From positions 682,001-746,000 of the forward strand of contig NZ_UYJA01000003.1 of NCBI RefSeq assembly GCF_900618535.1: DNA of 64,000 nt, written 5' to 3'. The position numbers and the translations under genes were made by a program. How positions within the stretch are numbered: position 1 is the first letter of the stretch; every line of letters begins with the position of its first letter. Below the pieces are notes generated by a model. That model made no database searches and was not told where the DNA came from. It saw only the letters and a list, made by a program, of their open reading frames with translations. This DNA comes from Pseudomonas bubulae. GTDB taxonomy: Bacteria; Pseudomonadota; Gammaproteobacteria; Pseudomonadales; Pseudomonadaceae. Positions 17,618 through 26,554 of the stretch are shown piece after piece.

Positions 17618-18781
17618 TTAGCGGGTTTCGTTGAAGAGTTCGCGACCAATCAGCATGCGTCGGATTTCGCTGGTGCCAGCGCCGATTTCATACAGCTTGG
17701 CGTCGCGCAGGAGGCGCCCAGCGGGGAATTCATTGATGTAGCCGTTGCCGCCGAGAATCTGAATGGCATCGAGGGCCATTTGCGTGGCGCGTTCGGCGCT
17801 GTACAAAATCACGCCGGCGGCATCCTTGCGCGTTGTTTCGCCACGTTCGCACGCGGCAGCCACGGCATACAGATAGGCACGGCTGGCATTGAGCTGGGTG
17901 TACATGTCAGCCACCTTGCCCTGGATCAACTGAAATTCGCCGATGCTCTGGCCGAATTGCTTGCGGTCGTGAATGTACGGCACGATCAGGTCCATGCACG
18001 CCTGCATGATCCCGGTGGGGCCGCCCGAGAGCACCACACGCTCGTAGTCCAGGCCGCTCATCAGGACCTTTACGCCGGCGTTGAGGGTGCCCAGCAGGTT
18101 CTCTTCAGGCACTTCGACGTCGTCGAAAAACAGCTCGCTGGTGTTGGAACCGCGCATGCCAAGCTTGTCGAAATGGCTACTGCGGCTGAAGCCTTTCCAG
18201 TCACGCTCAACGATAAATGCGCTGATTCCGTGCGGGCCTTTCTCCAGGTCGGTCTTGGCATAGATCACATAGGTGCTGGCGTCCGGGCCATTGGTGATCC
18301 AGGTTTTGCTGCCGTTGAGAACAAAGTGGTCGCCGCGTCTGTCGGCGCGCAGTTTCATCGAAACCACATCGGAACCGGCGTTCGGTTCGCTCATGGCCAG
18401 GGCACCGACGTGTTCGCCGCTGATCAGCTTGGGCAGGTATTTGAGTTTCTGTTCGTGGGTGCCGTTGCGGTTGATCTGGTTGACGCACAGATTGGAGTGG
18501 GCGCCGTAGGACAGGGCCACCGATGCCGAGCCGCGGCTGATTTCTTCCATGGCCACCACATGGGCCAGATAGCTCAGGCCGGTGCCGCCGTACTCTTCTG
18601 AGACGGTGATGCCGAGCAACCCCATGTCACCGAACTTGCGCCACATGTCGGCCGGGAACAGGTTGTCCTTGTCGATTTGCGCCGCCCGTGGCGCCAGTTC
18701 GGCAGCGACGAATGCCTGGACCTGATCGCGCAGCATATCGATGGTTTCGCCCAGGGCGAAGTTCAGGGTGGGGTAGCTCAT
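17618..18781 (-). CDS. liuA: Isovaleryl-CoA dehydrogenase
   Basis: A 387-residue acyl-CoA dehydrogenase. The catalytic Glu is in the [13 protein letters not shown] segment (E247), the location specific to isovaleryl-CoA dehydrogenases, whereas most family members have it near residue 370. FAD-binding SEPNAGSD and WITNG and the C-terminal [11 protein letters not shown] segment are present. It oxidises isovaleryl-CoA to 3-methylcrotonyl-CoA. It is the first gene of liuABCD, and two LiuR-type palindromes lie 58 and 100 bp upstream of its start. Confidence 0.95.
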   Translation of the reverse strand: MSYPTLNFALGETIDMLRDQVQAFVAAELAPRAAQIDKDNLFPADMWRKFGDMGLLGITVSEEYGGTGLSYLAHVVAMEEISRGSASVALSYGAHSNLCVNQINRNGTHEQKLKYLPKLISGEHVGALAMSEPNAGSDVVSMKLRADRRGDHFVLNGSKTWITNGPDASTYVIYAKTDLEKGPHGISAFIVERDWKGFSRSSHFDKLGMRGSNTSELFFDDVEVPEENLLGTLNAGVKVLMSGLDYERVVLSGGPTGIMQACMDLIVPYIHDRKQFGQSIGEFQLIQGKVADMYTQLNASRAYLYAVAAACERGETTRKDAAGVILYSAERATQMALDAIQILGGNGYINEFPAGRLLRDAKLYEIGAGTSEIRRMLIGRELFNETR

Positions 18782-18838
18782 GGGGCACCTATATTCATTG
18801 TTCTTGTGGAGGCGGTTACTGCGTCGCCATTGATAACC

Positions 18839-18854
18839 TTTACGTTAACGTAAA
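18839..18854. promoter_or_regulatory. LiuR operator 1, upstream of liuA
   Basis: TTTACGTTAACGTAAA is a perfect 16 bp palindrome in the liuA/acyl-CoA ligase divergent region and matches the LiuR (MerR-family) binding motif described for branched-chain amino acid genes in proteobacteria. A liuR gene is present at 22346. Confidence 0.85.
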
Positions 18855-18880
18855 CTTGGCGCCTTTAACTGTCAACGACC

Positions 18881-18896
18881 TTTACGTTAACGTCAA
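18881..18896. promoter_or_regulatory. LiuR operator 2, upstream of the acyl-CoA ligase
   Basis: TTTACGTTAACGTCAA is a one-mismatch palindrome 42 bp (start to start) from operator 1, four helical turns away. It lies nearer the divergent acyl-CoA ligase and may serve that promoter. Confidence 0.8.
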
Positions 18897-18991
18897 CTTA
18901 GGCCAGAGTATTTGTTGTTCTTCAAATGAGCCGGTGCAGTACGCGCCTTGCTCATGCTCCCAAAACAATCACAAGAGGAGTTGCCATGTAG

Positions 18992-20668
18992 TTGCAATCC
19001 GTCCCCAGTTACAGCCAGGGTGCGCTGGACAAGCCGCTGCTGGCGATGACGATAGGCCAGGCTTTTGATCAGACTGCTGCGCGTTACCCGCAGGGGGAGG
19101 CGTTGGTGGTACGCCATCAGCAGCGACGTTATACATGGGCACAATTGGCCGAGGAGGTCGACCTGCATGCCAGGGCACTGCTGGCTTTGGGTTTGCAGGC
19201 AGGGGACCGGCTGGGGGTGTGGGCGCCTAATGGCGCCGAGTGGTTTATCAGCCAGTTTGCCAGCGCCAAGATTGGCGTGATTCTGGTCAATATCAACCCG
19301 GCATACCGGCTCTCGGAACTCGAATACGTACTCAAGCAATCGGCGTGTCAATGGTTGGTGTGTGCGGGCGCGTTCAAGACGTCCAACTATCACGCCATGC
19401 TCCAGGAGTTGATCCCTGAGCTGGCGGAGCAATCGGTCGGGGCGCTGGATTGTGTGCGCTTTGCCGATTTGCGTGGGGTCATCAGCCTCGCGGCTGAGCC
19501 GCCGGCAGGTTTTTTGCCGTGGTCGCACCTTGCCATGTTGGCTGACGAGGTCGAACCGGAGCAGTTACGCTGCCGCGAAGCCAGCCTGCACGTCGACCAG
19601 CCGGTCAATATCCAGTACACCTCGGGCACTACGGGCTTCCCCAAGGGTGCGACCCTCAGCCATCAGAACATTCTCAATAATGGCTATATGGTAGGCGAAA
19701 GCCTGGGGCTGACGGCCAGCGACCGTCTGGTAATCCCCGTGCCGCTTTATCACTGCTTTGGCATGGTGATGGGCAATCTGGGTTGCGTGACCCATGGCAC
19801 TACCATGATCTACCCTGCGGAGGCCTTTGACCCGGGCCTTACGCTGCAAGCGGTTGCGCAAGAGCGCGCCACCGGGCTGTACGGTGTGCCGACCATGTTT
19901 ATCGCCATGCTCGACCACCCGCAGCGTGCCTCGTTTGATCTGTCGAGCCTGCGCACGGGGATTATGGCCGGGGCCACATGCCCGATCGAGATCATGCGCC
20001 GCGTCATCAGTGAAATGCATATGGGCGAAGTACAAATCGCCTATGGCATGACCGAAACCAGCCCGGTATCGATACAGACGGGGCCTGCGGATGAACTGGA
20101 ATTGCGGGTTACCACGGTGGGGCGTACCCAGCCACAACTTGAGAGCAAGTTGATCGATGCTGCGGGCAACACCGTTGCCCGGGGTGAGATTGGCGAGTTG
20201 TGTACCCGTGGCTACAGCGTGATGCTCGGTTACTGGAACAACCCGCAGGCCACCGCTGATGCCATCGACGGCGACGGCTGGATGCATACCGGTGACCTGG
20301 CGCAGATGGATGAGCAGGGCTATGTACGCATTGTGGGGCGCAACAAGGACATGATTATTCGCGGTGGAGAAAATATTTACCCGCGGGAGCTGGAGGAGTT
20401 CTTTTTTACCCACCCGGCAGTGGCTGACGTGCAGGTTGTGGGTATCCCTGACGCCAAATATGGCGAAGAGATCGTTGCCTGGATCAAGTTTCATCCCGGT
20501 CATACGGCCAATGAGCTTGAGCTGCAAACCTGGTGCAAGTCGCGGATTGCGCACTTTAAAGCGCCGCGTTTTTTCAAGTTTGTCGATGCATTCCCGATGA
20601 CCGTGACCGGCAAGATCCAGAAATTCAAAATGCGCGAGATCAGTATTCAGGAGTGCCAACAGAAATGA
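18992..20668 (+). CDS. AMP-forming acyl-CoA ligase with an ATG-TAG at its expected start
   Basis: A 558-residue adenylate-forming enzyme that activates a fatty acid with ATP and CoA. Motifs: [13 protein letters not shown] (P-loop), [19 protein letters not shown], and the C-terminal Lys in [10 protein letters not shown]. The best ribosome site (AGGAG, 18976-18980) is followed 5 bp later by ATG at 18986, but the next codon is TAG; the frame then continues intact from TTG at 18992, 11 bp from the AGGAG. Expression would need the TTG start or reinitiation. It is divergent from liuA with shared LiuR sites, so isovalerate or a related short/branched acid is a plausible substrate. Confidence 0.85.
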   Translation: MQSVPSYSQGALDKPLLAMTIGQAFDQTAARYPQGEALVVRHQQRRYTWAQLAEEVDLHARALLALGLQAGDRLGVWAPNGAEWFISQFASAKIGVILVNINPAYRLSELEYVLKQSACQWLVCAGAFKTSNYHAMLQELIPELAEQSVGALDCVRFADLRGVISLAAEPPAGFLPWSHLAMLADEVEPEQLRCREASLHVDQPVNIQYTSGTTGFPKGATLSHQNILNNGYMVGESLGLTASDRLVIPVPLYHCFGMVMGNLGCVTHGTTMIYPAEAFDPGLTLQAVAQERATGLYGVPTMFIAMLDHPQRASFDLSSLRTGIMAGATCPIEIMRRVISEMHMGEVQIAYGMTETSPVSIQTGPADELELRVTTVGRTQPQLESKLIDAAGNTVARGEIGELCTRGYSVMLGYWNNPQATADAIDGDGWMHTGDLAQMDEQGYVRIVGRNKDMIIRGGENIYPRELEEFFFTHPAVADVQVVGIPDAKYGEEIVAWIKFHPGHTANELELQTWCKSRIAHFKAPRFFKFVDAFPMTVTGKIQKFKMREISIQECQQK

Positions 20669-20675
20669 CCAAGCC

Positions 20676-20764
20676 CGTGGGAACGGGCTTGCTCGCGATG
20701 GCATCACCGCGATTTGCCAGACAGACCGCGGCGCCTGAATCGCGAGCAGGCTCGCTCCCACGGG
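20676..20764. repeat. Inverted REP pair (BIME-like)
   Basis: CGTGGGAACGGGCTTGCTCGCGAT (20676-20699) and its inverted partner TCGCGAGCAGGCTCGCTCCCACG (20739 on) flank a 39 bp spacer directly after the acyl-CoA ligase. The same pair occurs at 33686-33756. This is the well-known Pseudomonas REP family. Confidence 0.85.
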
Positions 20765-20803
20765 GGTATGCAGTTAAGCAAATTATCAAACCACAGACAG
20801 CAC

Positions 20804-20827
20804 AAAGGGGAGCCGAGGCTCCCCTTT
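20804..20827. terminator. Terminator of CrcY, possibly bidirectional
   Basis: AAAGGGGAGC and GCTCCCCTTT are 10 bp perfect arms. The minus-strand side continues CTTTGTGCTGTC, a weak T-run; the plus-strand side could also end acyl-CoA ligase transcripts. Confidence 0.7.
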
Positions 20828-21187
20828 AATATGTCGTTGCGTGCTCTTTTTTTATTATTGAAGGGCGGTCTATTGTTGTTTTTGGAACTCGCCCTTTTGC
20901 TGCGTTTTTGTGCGACCCCCATCCGGGGTCAAGAGCAAACGTATTTTTTTGAGCGCTGATCCACTTTTATCACCGGCTATCAAACCCGTGATCCAACCTG
21001 TGCGGGTGCTACCTGAAGGTAGTTTTATTCTTCTCTGCCCGGTTGCGAGGTGGTTTTTAGGCGCCTCGGAAAAGTAAACCTTCTCCAAAAAAATCTGTTA
21101 GCTGCGTCTCTGCCGTGTTGTTTTTGTTATGTCAGAGTCGTTTCGTATTGTTTTTATTATGTTGCTGCGGTTTTTATTCTTGTTATG
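20804..21187 (-). ncRNA. crcY: CrcY-type catabolite-repression small RNA
   Basis: No protein-coding gene fits this 670 bp gap. Read on the minus strand it is A-rich and unstructured, with about six CA-type Hfq/Crc targets such as AACAAGAATAAAAACC, AATAAAAACAATACG, CATAACAAAAACAACAC, GAATAAAACTACC, AAAAACAACAATAG and AATAATAAAAAAAG. A sigma-54 promoter lies just upstream (21198-21214) and a hairpin ends it (20804-20827). CrcY/CrcZ RNAs titrate Hfq-Crc and relieve catabolite repression under CbrA/CbrB control, and crcY of P. putida lies beside mvaB, the same gene as liuE here. Start is estimated from the promoter. Length about 380 nt fits. Confidence 0.9.
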
Positions 21188-21197
21188 CCATAGAGAT

Positions 21198-21214
21198 AGC
21201 AGGAGCCGTGCCAA
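21198..21214 (-). promoter_or_regulatory. Sigma-54 promoter of crcY
   Basis: On the minus strand TTGGCACGGCTCCTGCT carries the GG-N10-GC arrangement of the -24/-12 elements of RpoN promoters. Transcription would start about 12 nt downstream, near 21187. CbrB is the expected enhancer-binding protein. Confidence 0.88.
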
Positions 21215-21260
21215 CTTTTAAAAACCCTTATAAATCAACTACTTGAAAAATAAGACAATA

Positions 21261-21288
21261 AAAAACCGGCCTTGGGCATGGCCGGTTT
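21261..21288 (-). terminator. Rho-independent terminator after liuE
   Basis: Read on the minus strand, ACCGGCCATG pairs with the following GGCCGGT and is followed by a T-run (TTTTTTATT). It lies 50 bp after the liuE stop and separates liuE transcription from the crcY promoter. Confidence 0.85.
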
Positions 21289-21340
21289 GTTTCCGTGTTA
21301 CTCGTTTGTGTGGCGGCGAGGTAACACCCCGGAACACTTT

Positions 21341-22237
21341 TTAGCCCTGGCGGGCCTTTGCCACCCGTGATCCGGTAACACGACCCAGCACCTTGCAGAT
21401 GTGCGCGCCGGCCAGTAACAGCTTGTCCATGTCGACCCCGGTATCGATGCCCATGCCGTTGAGCATGTACAGCACGTCTTCCGTGGCCACGTTACCGCTG
21501 GCACCCTTGGCATAGGGGCAACCGCCGAGGCCGGCGATGGAGCTGTCGAATACCGCGATGCCTTCCTGCAGGCTGGCGTAGATATTTACCAGCGCCTGAC
21601 CGTAGGTATCGTGGAAATGCCCGGCGAGTTTTTCCCGCGGGACGCAAGCCGCTACCGTCTCAAACAGGGTGCGTGTGGCTGTCGGTGTACCGGTGCCGAT
21701 GGTGTCGCCCAGTGACACCTCGTAACAGCCCATGGCGTACAGCTCCTGCGCTACCTGTGCCACCTGCTGCGCACTGACCTGGCCTTCATAAGGGCAGCCC
21801 AGCACACAGGACACATAGCCGCGTACGCTGATGCCGTGCTGCCTGGCCGCTTCAATAATGGGCACAAAGCGCGCCAGGCTTTCGCTGATCGAGCAATTGA
21901 TATTGCGTTGCGAGAACGCTTCGGATGCGGCGGCAAATACCGCGACTTCCTTTACCCCGGCGGCCACGGCATCTTCAAAACCACGCAGGTTCGGTGCCAG
22001 CGCACCGTAGACCACGCCCGGCTTGCGGCGGATTTGTGCGAAGACTTCAGCCGAACCGGCCATTTGCGGCACCCACTTGGGGGAGACAAAGCTGCCGGCT
22101 TCGATATAGCCCAATCCGGCGTCGGTCAGGGCGTCAACCAGTTGCACCTTGTCCGCGACACTGATGGGTTGGGCCTCGTTTTGCAGACCGTCGCGCGGGC
22201 CTACTTCGATCAGCCGCACATGGGTTGGAAGTGTCAT
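21341..22237 (-). CDS. liuE: Hydroxymethylglutaryl-CoA lyase
   Basis: From the ATG at 22237 this is a 298-residue DRE-TIM metallolyase. It begins with LIEVGPRDGLQNE, has the divalent metal HFHDTYGQA motif and the HMG-CoA lyase signature around SIAGLGGCPYAKGASGN with its catalytic Cys. It cleaves HMG-CoA to acetyl-CoA and acetoacetate, the last step of leucine breakdown (also called mvaB). Fifteen extra codons upstream are open but the internal ATG gives the normal N-terminus. It is 7.5 kb from liuABCD on the same strand, parted by the acyl-CoA ligase and crcY, and follows liuR. Confidence 0.94.
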   Translation of the reverse strand: MTLPTHVRLIEVGPRDGLQNEAQPISVADKVQLVDALTDAGLGYIEAGSFVSPKWVPQMAGSAEVFAQIRRKPGVVYGALAPNLRGFEDAVAAGVKEVAVFAAASEAFSQRNINCSISESLARFVPIIEAARQHGISVRGYVSCVLGCPYEGQVSAQQVAQVAQELYAMGCYEVSLGDTIGTGTPTATRTLFETVAACVPREKLAGHFHDTYGQALVNIYASLQEGIAVFDSSIAGLGGCPYAKGASGNVATEDVLYMLNGMGIDTGVDMDKLLLAGAHICKVLGRVTGSRVAKARQG

Positions 22238-22271
22238 GGGGATCACCGTGTCCGTTGAAATGGGGTCTTGC

Positions 22272-22318
22272 CCAACCCTCACCCCAGCCCTCTCCCGGAG
22301 GGAGAGGGGGCAGATGGG
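22272..22318. repeat. Palindromic intergenic repeat between liuE and liuR
   Basis: The segment contains CCCTCTCCCGGAGGGAGAGGG, a near-perfect hairpin preceded by ACCCTCACCCCAG. This motif recurs between genes in many proteobacteria. It lies in the 108 bp gap between liuR and liuE and could dampen read-through. Confidence 0.7.
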
Positions 22319-22345
22319 GGTGTGCTGGAGTTCGCAGGCGGTCAG

Positions 22346-22756
22346 TCAGAGCGAGGGACTGTTAGTCGTCTGTTTTTTTATGGTCTGTTCCAGCGCCTGG
22401 AGACACCGCTCTTCAGCGGTATCGAGCTCCAGCTGCATCTGCTGGATATCCAGCAACTGCTGCTCAAGCTGCTCGCGGCGTTCGGCGATTTTGGCCAGCA
22501 TGCTGTTGAGCTGTTTCTGGTTGCCGCTGGTGGGGTCATAAAGCTCGATCAGTTCGCGGCATTCGGCCAGCGAAAAGCCGATGCGCTTGCCGCGCAGAAT
22601 CAGTTTCAGGCTGACTTTGTCCCGCGCCGAATACACCCGCTCCTGACCGCGTCGTTCAGGGGCGAGCAGGCCTTGCTCTTCATAAAAGCGAATGGCACGG
22701 GTGGTGATGTCAAGTTCACGGGCAAGGTCGGAAATACTGTACGTCTGGCTGCTCAT
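22346..22756 (-). CDS. liuR: MerR-family regulator of leucine catabolism
   Basis: A 136-residue MerR-type regulator. It has an N-terminal winged helix (YSISDLARELDITTRAIRFYEEQGLL) and a C-terminal coiled coil of about 50 residues, with no metal-binding Cys cluster, as in LiuR. It is upstream of liuE on the same strand. A perfect TTGACGTATACGTCAA palindrome lies 43 bp before its ATG and two related sites precede liuA, supporting autoregulation and control of liuABCD, liuE and the acyl-CoA ligase. The effector is probably a leucine-pathway acyl-CoA, which is inference. Confidence 0.92.
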   Translation of the reverse strand: MSSQTYSISDLARELDITTRAIRFYEEQGLLAPERRGQERVYSARDKVSLKLILRGKRIGFSLAECRELIELYDPTSGNQKQLNSMLAKIAERREQLEQQLLDIQQMQLELDTAEERCLQALEQTIKKQTTNSPSL

Positions 22757-22782
22757 GGGCGGGCTCTGGAGAAATCGTGTTG

Positions 22783-23736
22783 CTAAACTAAAGGTTGGTT
22801 GACGTATACGTCAAGCAGGCTTTCGGCTTCGAATTTCTGTTGTTGCTGGCACAGCTCGATCAGTTGCTCGCGCATCCAGCGATTGGCCGGGTCTTGCTCG
22901 GTACTTTCGTGCCAGTACAAATGGGTTTCCACATTGGGCAGTTCATTGACGGGCAAGGCTACAAAGTGCAGGCCATGGCGGCGGGCAAAACGCTCGGGCA
23001 CGGTCATTGCCATGTCGGTTTGCTGCAGCACATTGGAGGCCATCAGGTAATGCTGCGAGCGCAGGGTGATCTTGCGCTGCAGGCCCATCTTGCCCAGGGC
23101 CAGGTCCACTTCGCCCAGACCATTGCGCCGGGTCGAGATATGAATGTGGGTCAGCGCCAGGTATTCATCCAGGCTAAGGCCTGCCTTGGCGGCCAATGGA
23201 TGGCCCTGGCGCATGGCGCAAACGTAGCGGTCCTCCATCAATTTGACGTGGCGCACCTGCGGGTCGCTGTTAAGTGGCGCATCCACCGCAAAATCCAGAC
23301 GCCCGGCAGCCAGATCACTGGTGGTCTCACGCCGATGAGAGAGAAAACTCTCGACCACCACCGAAGGCGCCTGACGCCGTAGCCGCTGGAATAGCGGCGG
23401 CAAAATCACCGCTTCTGACAGGTCTGTCATGCTGATGCGGTAGGTCTTGTTGGCTTGCAGGGGGTTGAAGGTGCGGCTTTCCTGCACCGAAACACGCAAC
23501 AGCGCCAGGGCACTGCGCACCGGGCTGATGATGTTCTGTGCCATGGGGGTGGGCACCATGCCCTGGGCGGTGCGCACGAACAGCGGGTCATTGAAGCTCT
23601 CGCGCAATCGCGCCAGGGCATTGGACACGGCTGGCTGGGTGATGCCGATAATCTGCCCGGCGCGGGTCAGGTTGGCTTCGGTATAGATGGCGTCGAAGAC
23701 GATAAACAGATTGAGATCGACCTTGTTCAGGTTCAT
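22783..23736 (-). CDS. LysR-family regulator divergent from an acyl-CoA dehydrogenase
   Basis: A 317-residue LysR regulator whose N-terminus (VDLNLFIVFDAIYTEANLTRAG) and following RLRESFNDPLFVRT place it in the NahR/NodD-like subgroup, which often controls aromatic or fatty acid catabolism. It ends 26 bp before the liuR start, and a LiuR palindrome overlaps its last coding residues. It is divergent from the acyl-CoA dehydrogenase at 23892 across 155 bp, so that gene is the likely target. Inducer unknown. Confidence 0.85.
   Translation of the reverse strand: MNLNKVDLNLFIVFDAIYTEANLTRAGQIIGITQPAVSNALARLRESFNDPLFVRTAQGMVPTPMAQNIISPVRSALALLRVSVQESRTFNPLQANKTYRISMTDLSEAVILPPLFQRLRRQAPSVVVESFLSHRRETTSDLAAGRLDFAVDAPLNSDPQVRHVKLMEDRYVCAMRQGHPLAAKAGLSLDEYLALTHIHISTRRNGLGEVDLALGKMGLQRKITLRSQHYLMASNVLQQTDMAMTVPERFARRHGLHFVALPVNELPNVETHLYWHESTEQDPANRWMREQLIELCQQQQKFEAESLLDVYVNQPLV
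22799..22814. promoter_or_regulatory. LiuR operator 3, upstream of liuR
   Basis: TTGACGTATACGTCAA is a perfect 16 bp palindrome 43 bp before the liuR ATG. It lies inside the final codons of the LysR gene, which reads D-V-Y-V-N here. Confidence 0.85.
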
Positions 23737-23891
23737 GACGCGCTGGCTCTTGTTATTGGAAAGGAAAACGCGCCCCGATCATATATTGCTTATGAATGGT
23801 AATACACGTCGTTAATAGATGGCGCAAATAAAGGGTGGCTAATCTAGCATCGGGTATCACTTTTCAGCAGCCCGGTAGAAGGTAGTCACTT

Positions 23892-25097
23892 ATGGATTTC
23901 GCTTACTCTCCGAAAGTTCAGGCACTGCGTGAGCGTGTGACAGCGTTTATGGACGCCCATGTTTACCCGGCGGAGGCGATTTTTGATCAGCAGGTGGCTG
24001 AAGGTGATCGCTGGCAGCCCACAGCGATCATGGAAGAGTTGAAACTCAAGGCCAGGGCTGAAGGGCTGTGGAATCTGTTTTTGCCAGAGTCCGAACTGGG
24101 CGCCGGGCTGACCAACCTTGAATACGCACCGCTGGCAGAAATCATGGGGCGCTCGATGCTGGGTTCCGAGCCCTTCAACTGCTCGGCACCGGATACCGGC
24201 AATATGGAAGTACTGGTGCGCTACGCCAGCGAGGCACAAAAAAAGCAGTGGTTGGAGCCGCTGTTGCGGGGTGACATTCGCTCGGCGTTTGCCATGACCG
24301 AACCGGACGTCGCCTCGTCGGATGCTACTAATATGACTGCATGCGCCGTGCGTGACGGTGACGAGTGGCTGATCAATGGCCGCAAATGGTGGACGTCGGG
24401 AGCTTGTGACCCTCGCTGCAAGATCATGATTTTCATGGGCTTGAGCAACCCTGAAAATCCGCGGCATCAGCAGCACTCAATGATCCTGGTGCCGGTAGAC
24501 ACCCCAGGGGTGAAAATCGTACGGCCACTGCCGGTATTCGGCTACGACGATGCTCCTCATGGTCATGCCGAAGTGCTGTTCGACAACGTACGAGTGCCGT
24601 ATGAAAACGTTTTGTTGGGTGAAGGCCGGGGCTTTGAAATTGCCCAGGGGCGTCTTGGGCCGGGCCGGATTCACCACTGCATGCGCTCGATTGGCATGGC
24701 CGAGCGGGCACTGGCTTTAATGTGCAAGCGTTCGCTGGCACGTACCGCGTTCGGCAAGCCGCTGGCACGTCTGGGGGCCAATATCGACAAGATCGCCGAC
24801 TCGCGCATGGAGATCGACATGGCGCGCCTGTTGACCCTCAAGGCTGCGTATATGATGGACACGGTAGGCAACAAGGTGGCCAGAAGTGAAATCGCCCAGA
24901 TCAAGGTTGTCGCGCCCAACGTTGCCTTGAAGGTGATTGACCGGGCCATTCAGATGCATGGCGGGGCAGGGGTTTCGGCGGATTTTCCGCTGGCTTATAT
25001 GTACGCCATGCAGCGCACGCTGCGCCTGGCGGATGGCCCGGACGAAGTACACCGGGCGGCAGTGGGCAAGTTTGAGCTGGATAAATATGCACTCTAG
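23892..25097 (+). CDS. Acyl-CoA dehydrogenase
   Basis: A 401-residue flavoprotein of the FadE/ACAD11-like branch. Visible segments are the FAD and substrate loop [34 protein letters not shown], and the C-terminal [34 protein letters not shown] in which the catalytic Asp/Glu region lies. It removes two hydrogens from an acyl-CoA at C2-C3. It is divergent from a LysR regulator and next to the liu genes, which hints at a branched or medium-chain substrate, but chain length cannot be read. The gene is monocistronic; the next gene is convergent. Confidence 0.85.
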   Translation: MDFAYSPKVQALRERVTAFMDAHVYPAEAIFDQQVAEGDRWQPTAIMEELKLKARAEGLWNLFLPESELGAGLTNLEYAPLAEIMGRSMLGSEPFNCSAPDTGNMEVLVRYASEAQKKQWLEPLLRGDIRSAFAMTEPDVASSDATNMTACAVRDGDEWLINGRKWWTSGACDPRCKIMIFMGLSNPENPRHQQHSMILVPVDTPGVKIVRPLPVFGYDDAPHGHAEVLFDNVRVPYENVLLGEGRGFEIAQGRLGPGRIHHCMRSIGMAERALALMCKRSLARTAFGKPLARLGANIDKIADSRMEIDMARLLTLKAAYMMDTVGNKVARSEIAQIKVVAPNVALKVIDRAIQMHGGAGVSADFPLAYMYAMQRTLRLADGPDEVHRAAVGKFELDKYAL

Positions 25098-25124
25098 GGA
25101 GAGGGGGCATTTGACCTTGCACAC

Positions 25125-26432
25125 TCAATAAACCCACACCTCAACCCGACGATTCTTCTGGCGCCCTTCATCTTCGATATTGGCTGCCACCGGCATTTGT
25201 GCGCCATAGCCCCGAATTTCCCTGGGCACCACGCCGCTTTTCACCAGCTCGCGGCGTACGGCCATCGCCCGCAACGTTGACAGCAATTGTGCACGCTGCG
25301 GATCATCCTTGGCATCGCCGAAACCCACCAGTGTGATCTGTTTGTCGAGTTTGCCATGGGCGCTCAGGTAGTCGGCCACACGCAGCAAGTCCTGACGCGC
25401 CTTGTTATCCAGTGAGGCACTGCCTTCTTCAAAACGGAAGTTGACTGACAGGCGCTGTGCCTCCCGCGTCAGCGCCTGATACGCCTGGGGCATGTGCGCG
25501 CCCGGTAGCACGCTGCCAGCTTGTACGCTTTGGGCGACAAAGCCGTTTTGCCCGACAATGGCCTGACCTTGCGGGCTTTGGGTGAAGGCAACCAGTGCTT
25601 TTGCCCAGGGATTTATCGTCGAGGGAGGCAGGTAAAAGAACAGACGCCGCGACAAGGGGTAGTCTTCGCTGGCAATCAGGCTGGTGAGCGGCAGCATGGG
25701 CTGCGATGCGCCATCAACGATAGCCAGGGCCTTGGCCTCACGGATATACGGCAGGCCGATAAAGCCGATGGCTTGTGGGTCACGGCTGACGGTATCGGAT
25801 AGCTCTTCGCTGGATTCGAAACGCTGTGCCGTACTGCTCAAGGACTGCCCGTTGCGGTTCAAGACCAGCTCTTTAAAGGTCTCCCAGGTGCCGGACTGGC
25901 CATCGCGGGCATATAAATGAATGGCACCACCGACCCCGCCCAGCTGTTCCCAGCGGCTGATCTGGCCACTGAAAACCTGTGCCAGTTGCTCGGTATCAAG
26001 CTGATTGAGCGGGTTGCGCGGGTGGAGAATGATCGCCAGGCCATCGATGGCAATCACTTGTTCGGCGCTCGGGCTTTTCAGGTCTCCCAGGCGCTCAAGG
26101 TCTACCAGTTCGCGGTCCTTGATGGGGCGCGAGGACGCCACCAGATCCGCATGCCCGGCGGCCAGGGCAGTAAAGCCGGTACCCGAGCCATGGGCGGCGA
26201 CATCCACCCGGATCTGCCGGCCCTGCGCCGTGGTGCCGACAATAGTGTGCTCGTTGGGCGGGATGACCGGGACACTGTGGATGTCATGCAGGCCTTGCTC
26301 GGCGAGCATGGCGCTGACCAGTGCAGGGCCAAGGTTGGCGCCGATGGTGTTGGAGCCCTGGATGCGCAGGTCGGCAGCGCAGACCAGGCCGGTCAGCGCG
26401 CATAACAGGGTCAAGGACATAAAACGCAGCAT
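25125..26432 (-). CDS. Secreted PstS-like phosphate-binding/OmpA-domain fusion
   Basis: From the ATG at 26432, which has an AGGAAGG site 9 bp upstream, this is a 435-residue protein. A signal peptide (residues 1-19, ending near VCAAD) leads to a PstS-like ligand-binding domain (IQGSNTIGANLGPAL, HGSGTGFTAL, RDGQSGTWETF) and then to a C-terminal OmpA peptidoglycan-binding domain (LVGFGDAKDDPQRAQLLSTLRA, GYGAQMPVAAN, RRVEVWVY). It should be periplasmic and tethered to peptidoglycan. The usual ABC partners PstC/A/B are not adjacent, so a sensing or scavenging role fits as well as transport. Ligand not established. Confidence 0.82.
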   Translation of the reverse strand: MLRFMSLTLLCALTGLVCAADLRIQGSNTIGANLGPALVSAMLAEQGLHDIHSVPVIPPNEHTIVGTTAQGRQIRVDVAAHGSGTGFTALAAGHADLVASSRPIKDRELVDLERLGDLKSPSAEQVIAIDGLAIILHPRNPLNQLDTEQLAQVFSGQISRWEQLGGVGGAIHLYARDGQSGTWETFKELVLNRNGQSLSSTAQRFESSEELSDTVSRDPQAIGFIGLPYIREAKALAIVDGASQPMLPLTSLIASEDYPLSRRLFFYLPPSTINPWAKALVAFTQSPQGQAIVGQNGFVAQSVQAGSVLPGAHMPQAYQALTREAQRLSVNFRFEEGSASLDNKARQDLLRVADYLSAHGKLDKQITLVGFGDAKDDPQRAQLLSTLRAMAVRRELVKSGVVPREIRGYGAQMPVAANIEDEGRQKNRRVEVWVY

Positions 26433-26510
26433 CGGCAGGCACCTTCCTGGAGCCATAGAAAGGCCTGCAATTTAAGTCAGAAAGGTTTCAAGCCGATGAC
26501 AGGCCCCTCT

Positions 26511-26544
26511 GTAGCAGCAGCCTCGTTCCTTCGGCAGCTGCTAC
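26511..26544. repeat. GTAGCAGC hairpin repeat
   Basis: GTAGCAGCAGCC and GGCAGCTGCTAC surround the loop TCGTTCCTTC. It is nearly the inverse of the element at 7071-7104 (same loop, opposite orientation) and sits between the xthA stop and the start of the PstS-OmpA gene. Confidence 0.7.
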
Positions 26545-26554
26545 GGGATTGTTC

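Noticed and set aside
18986..20668. Calling the acyl-CoA ligase a pseudogene because of ATG-TAG
   Set aside because: The frame after the TAG is complete with all motifs and a TTG start is available, so loss of function is not shown.
19565..20761. 398-codon open frame opposite the acyl-CoA ligase
   Set aside because: Runs through a REP element and mirrors a conserved enzyme; composition is that of an antisense frame.
20870..21088. 72-codon minus-strand frame in the CrcY region
   Set aside because: A-rich with repeated CA motifs and no ribosome-binding site; fits a regulatory RNA rather than a protein.
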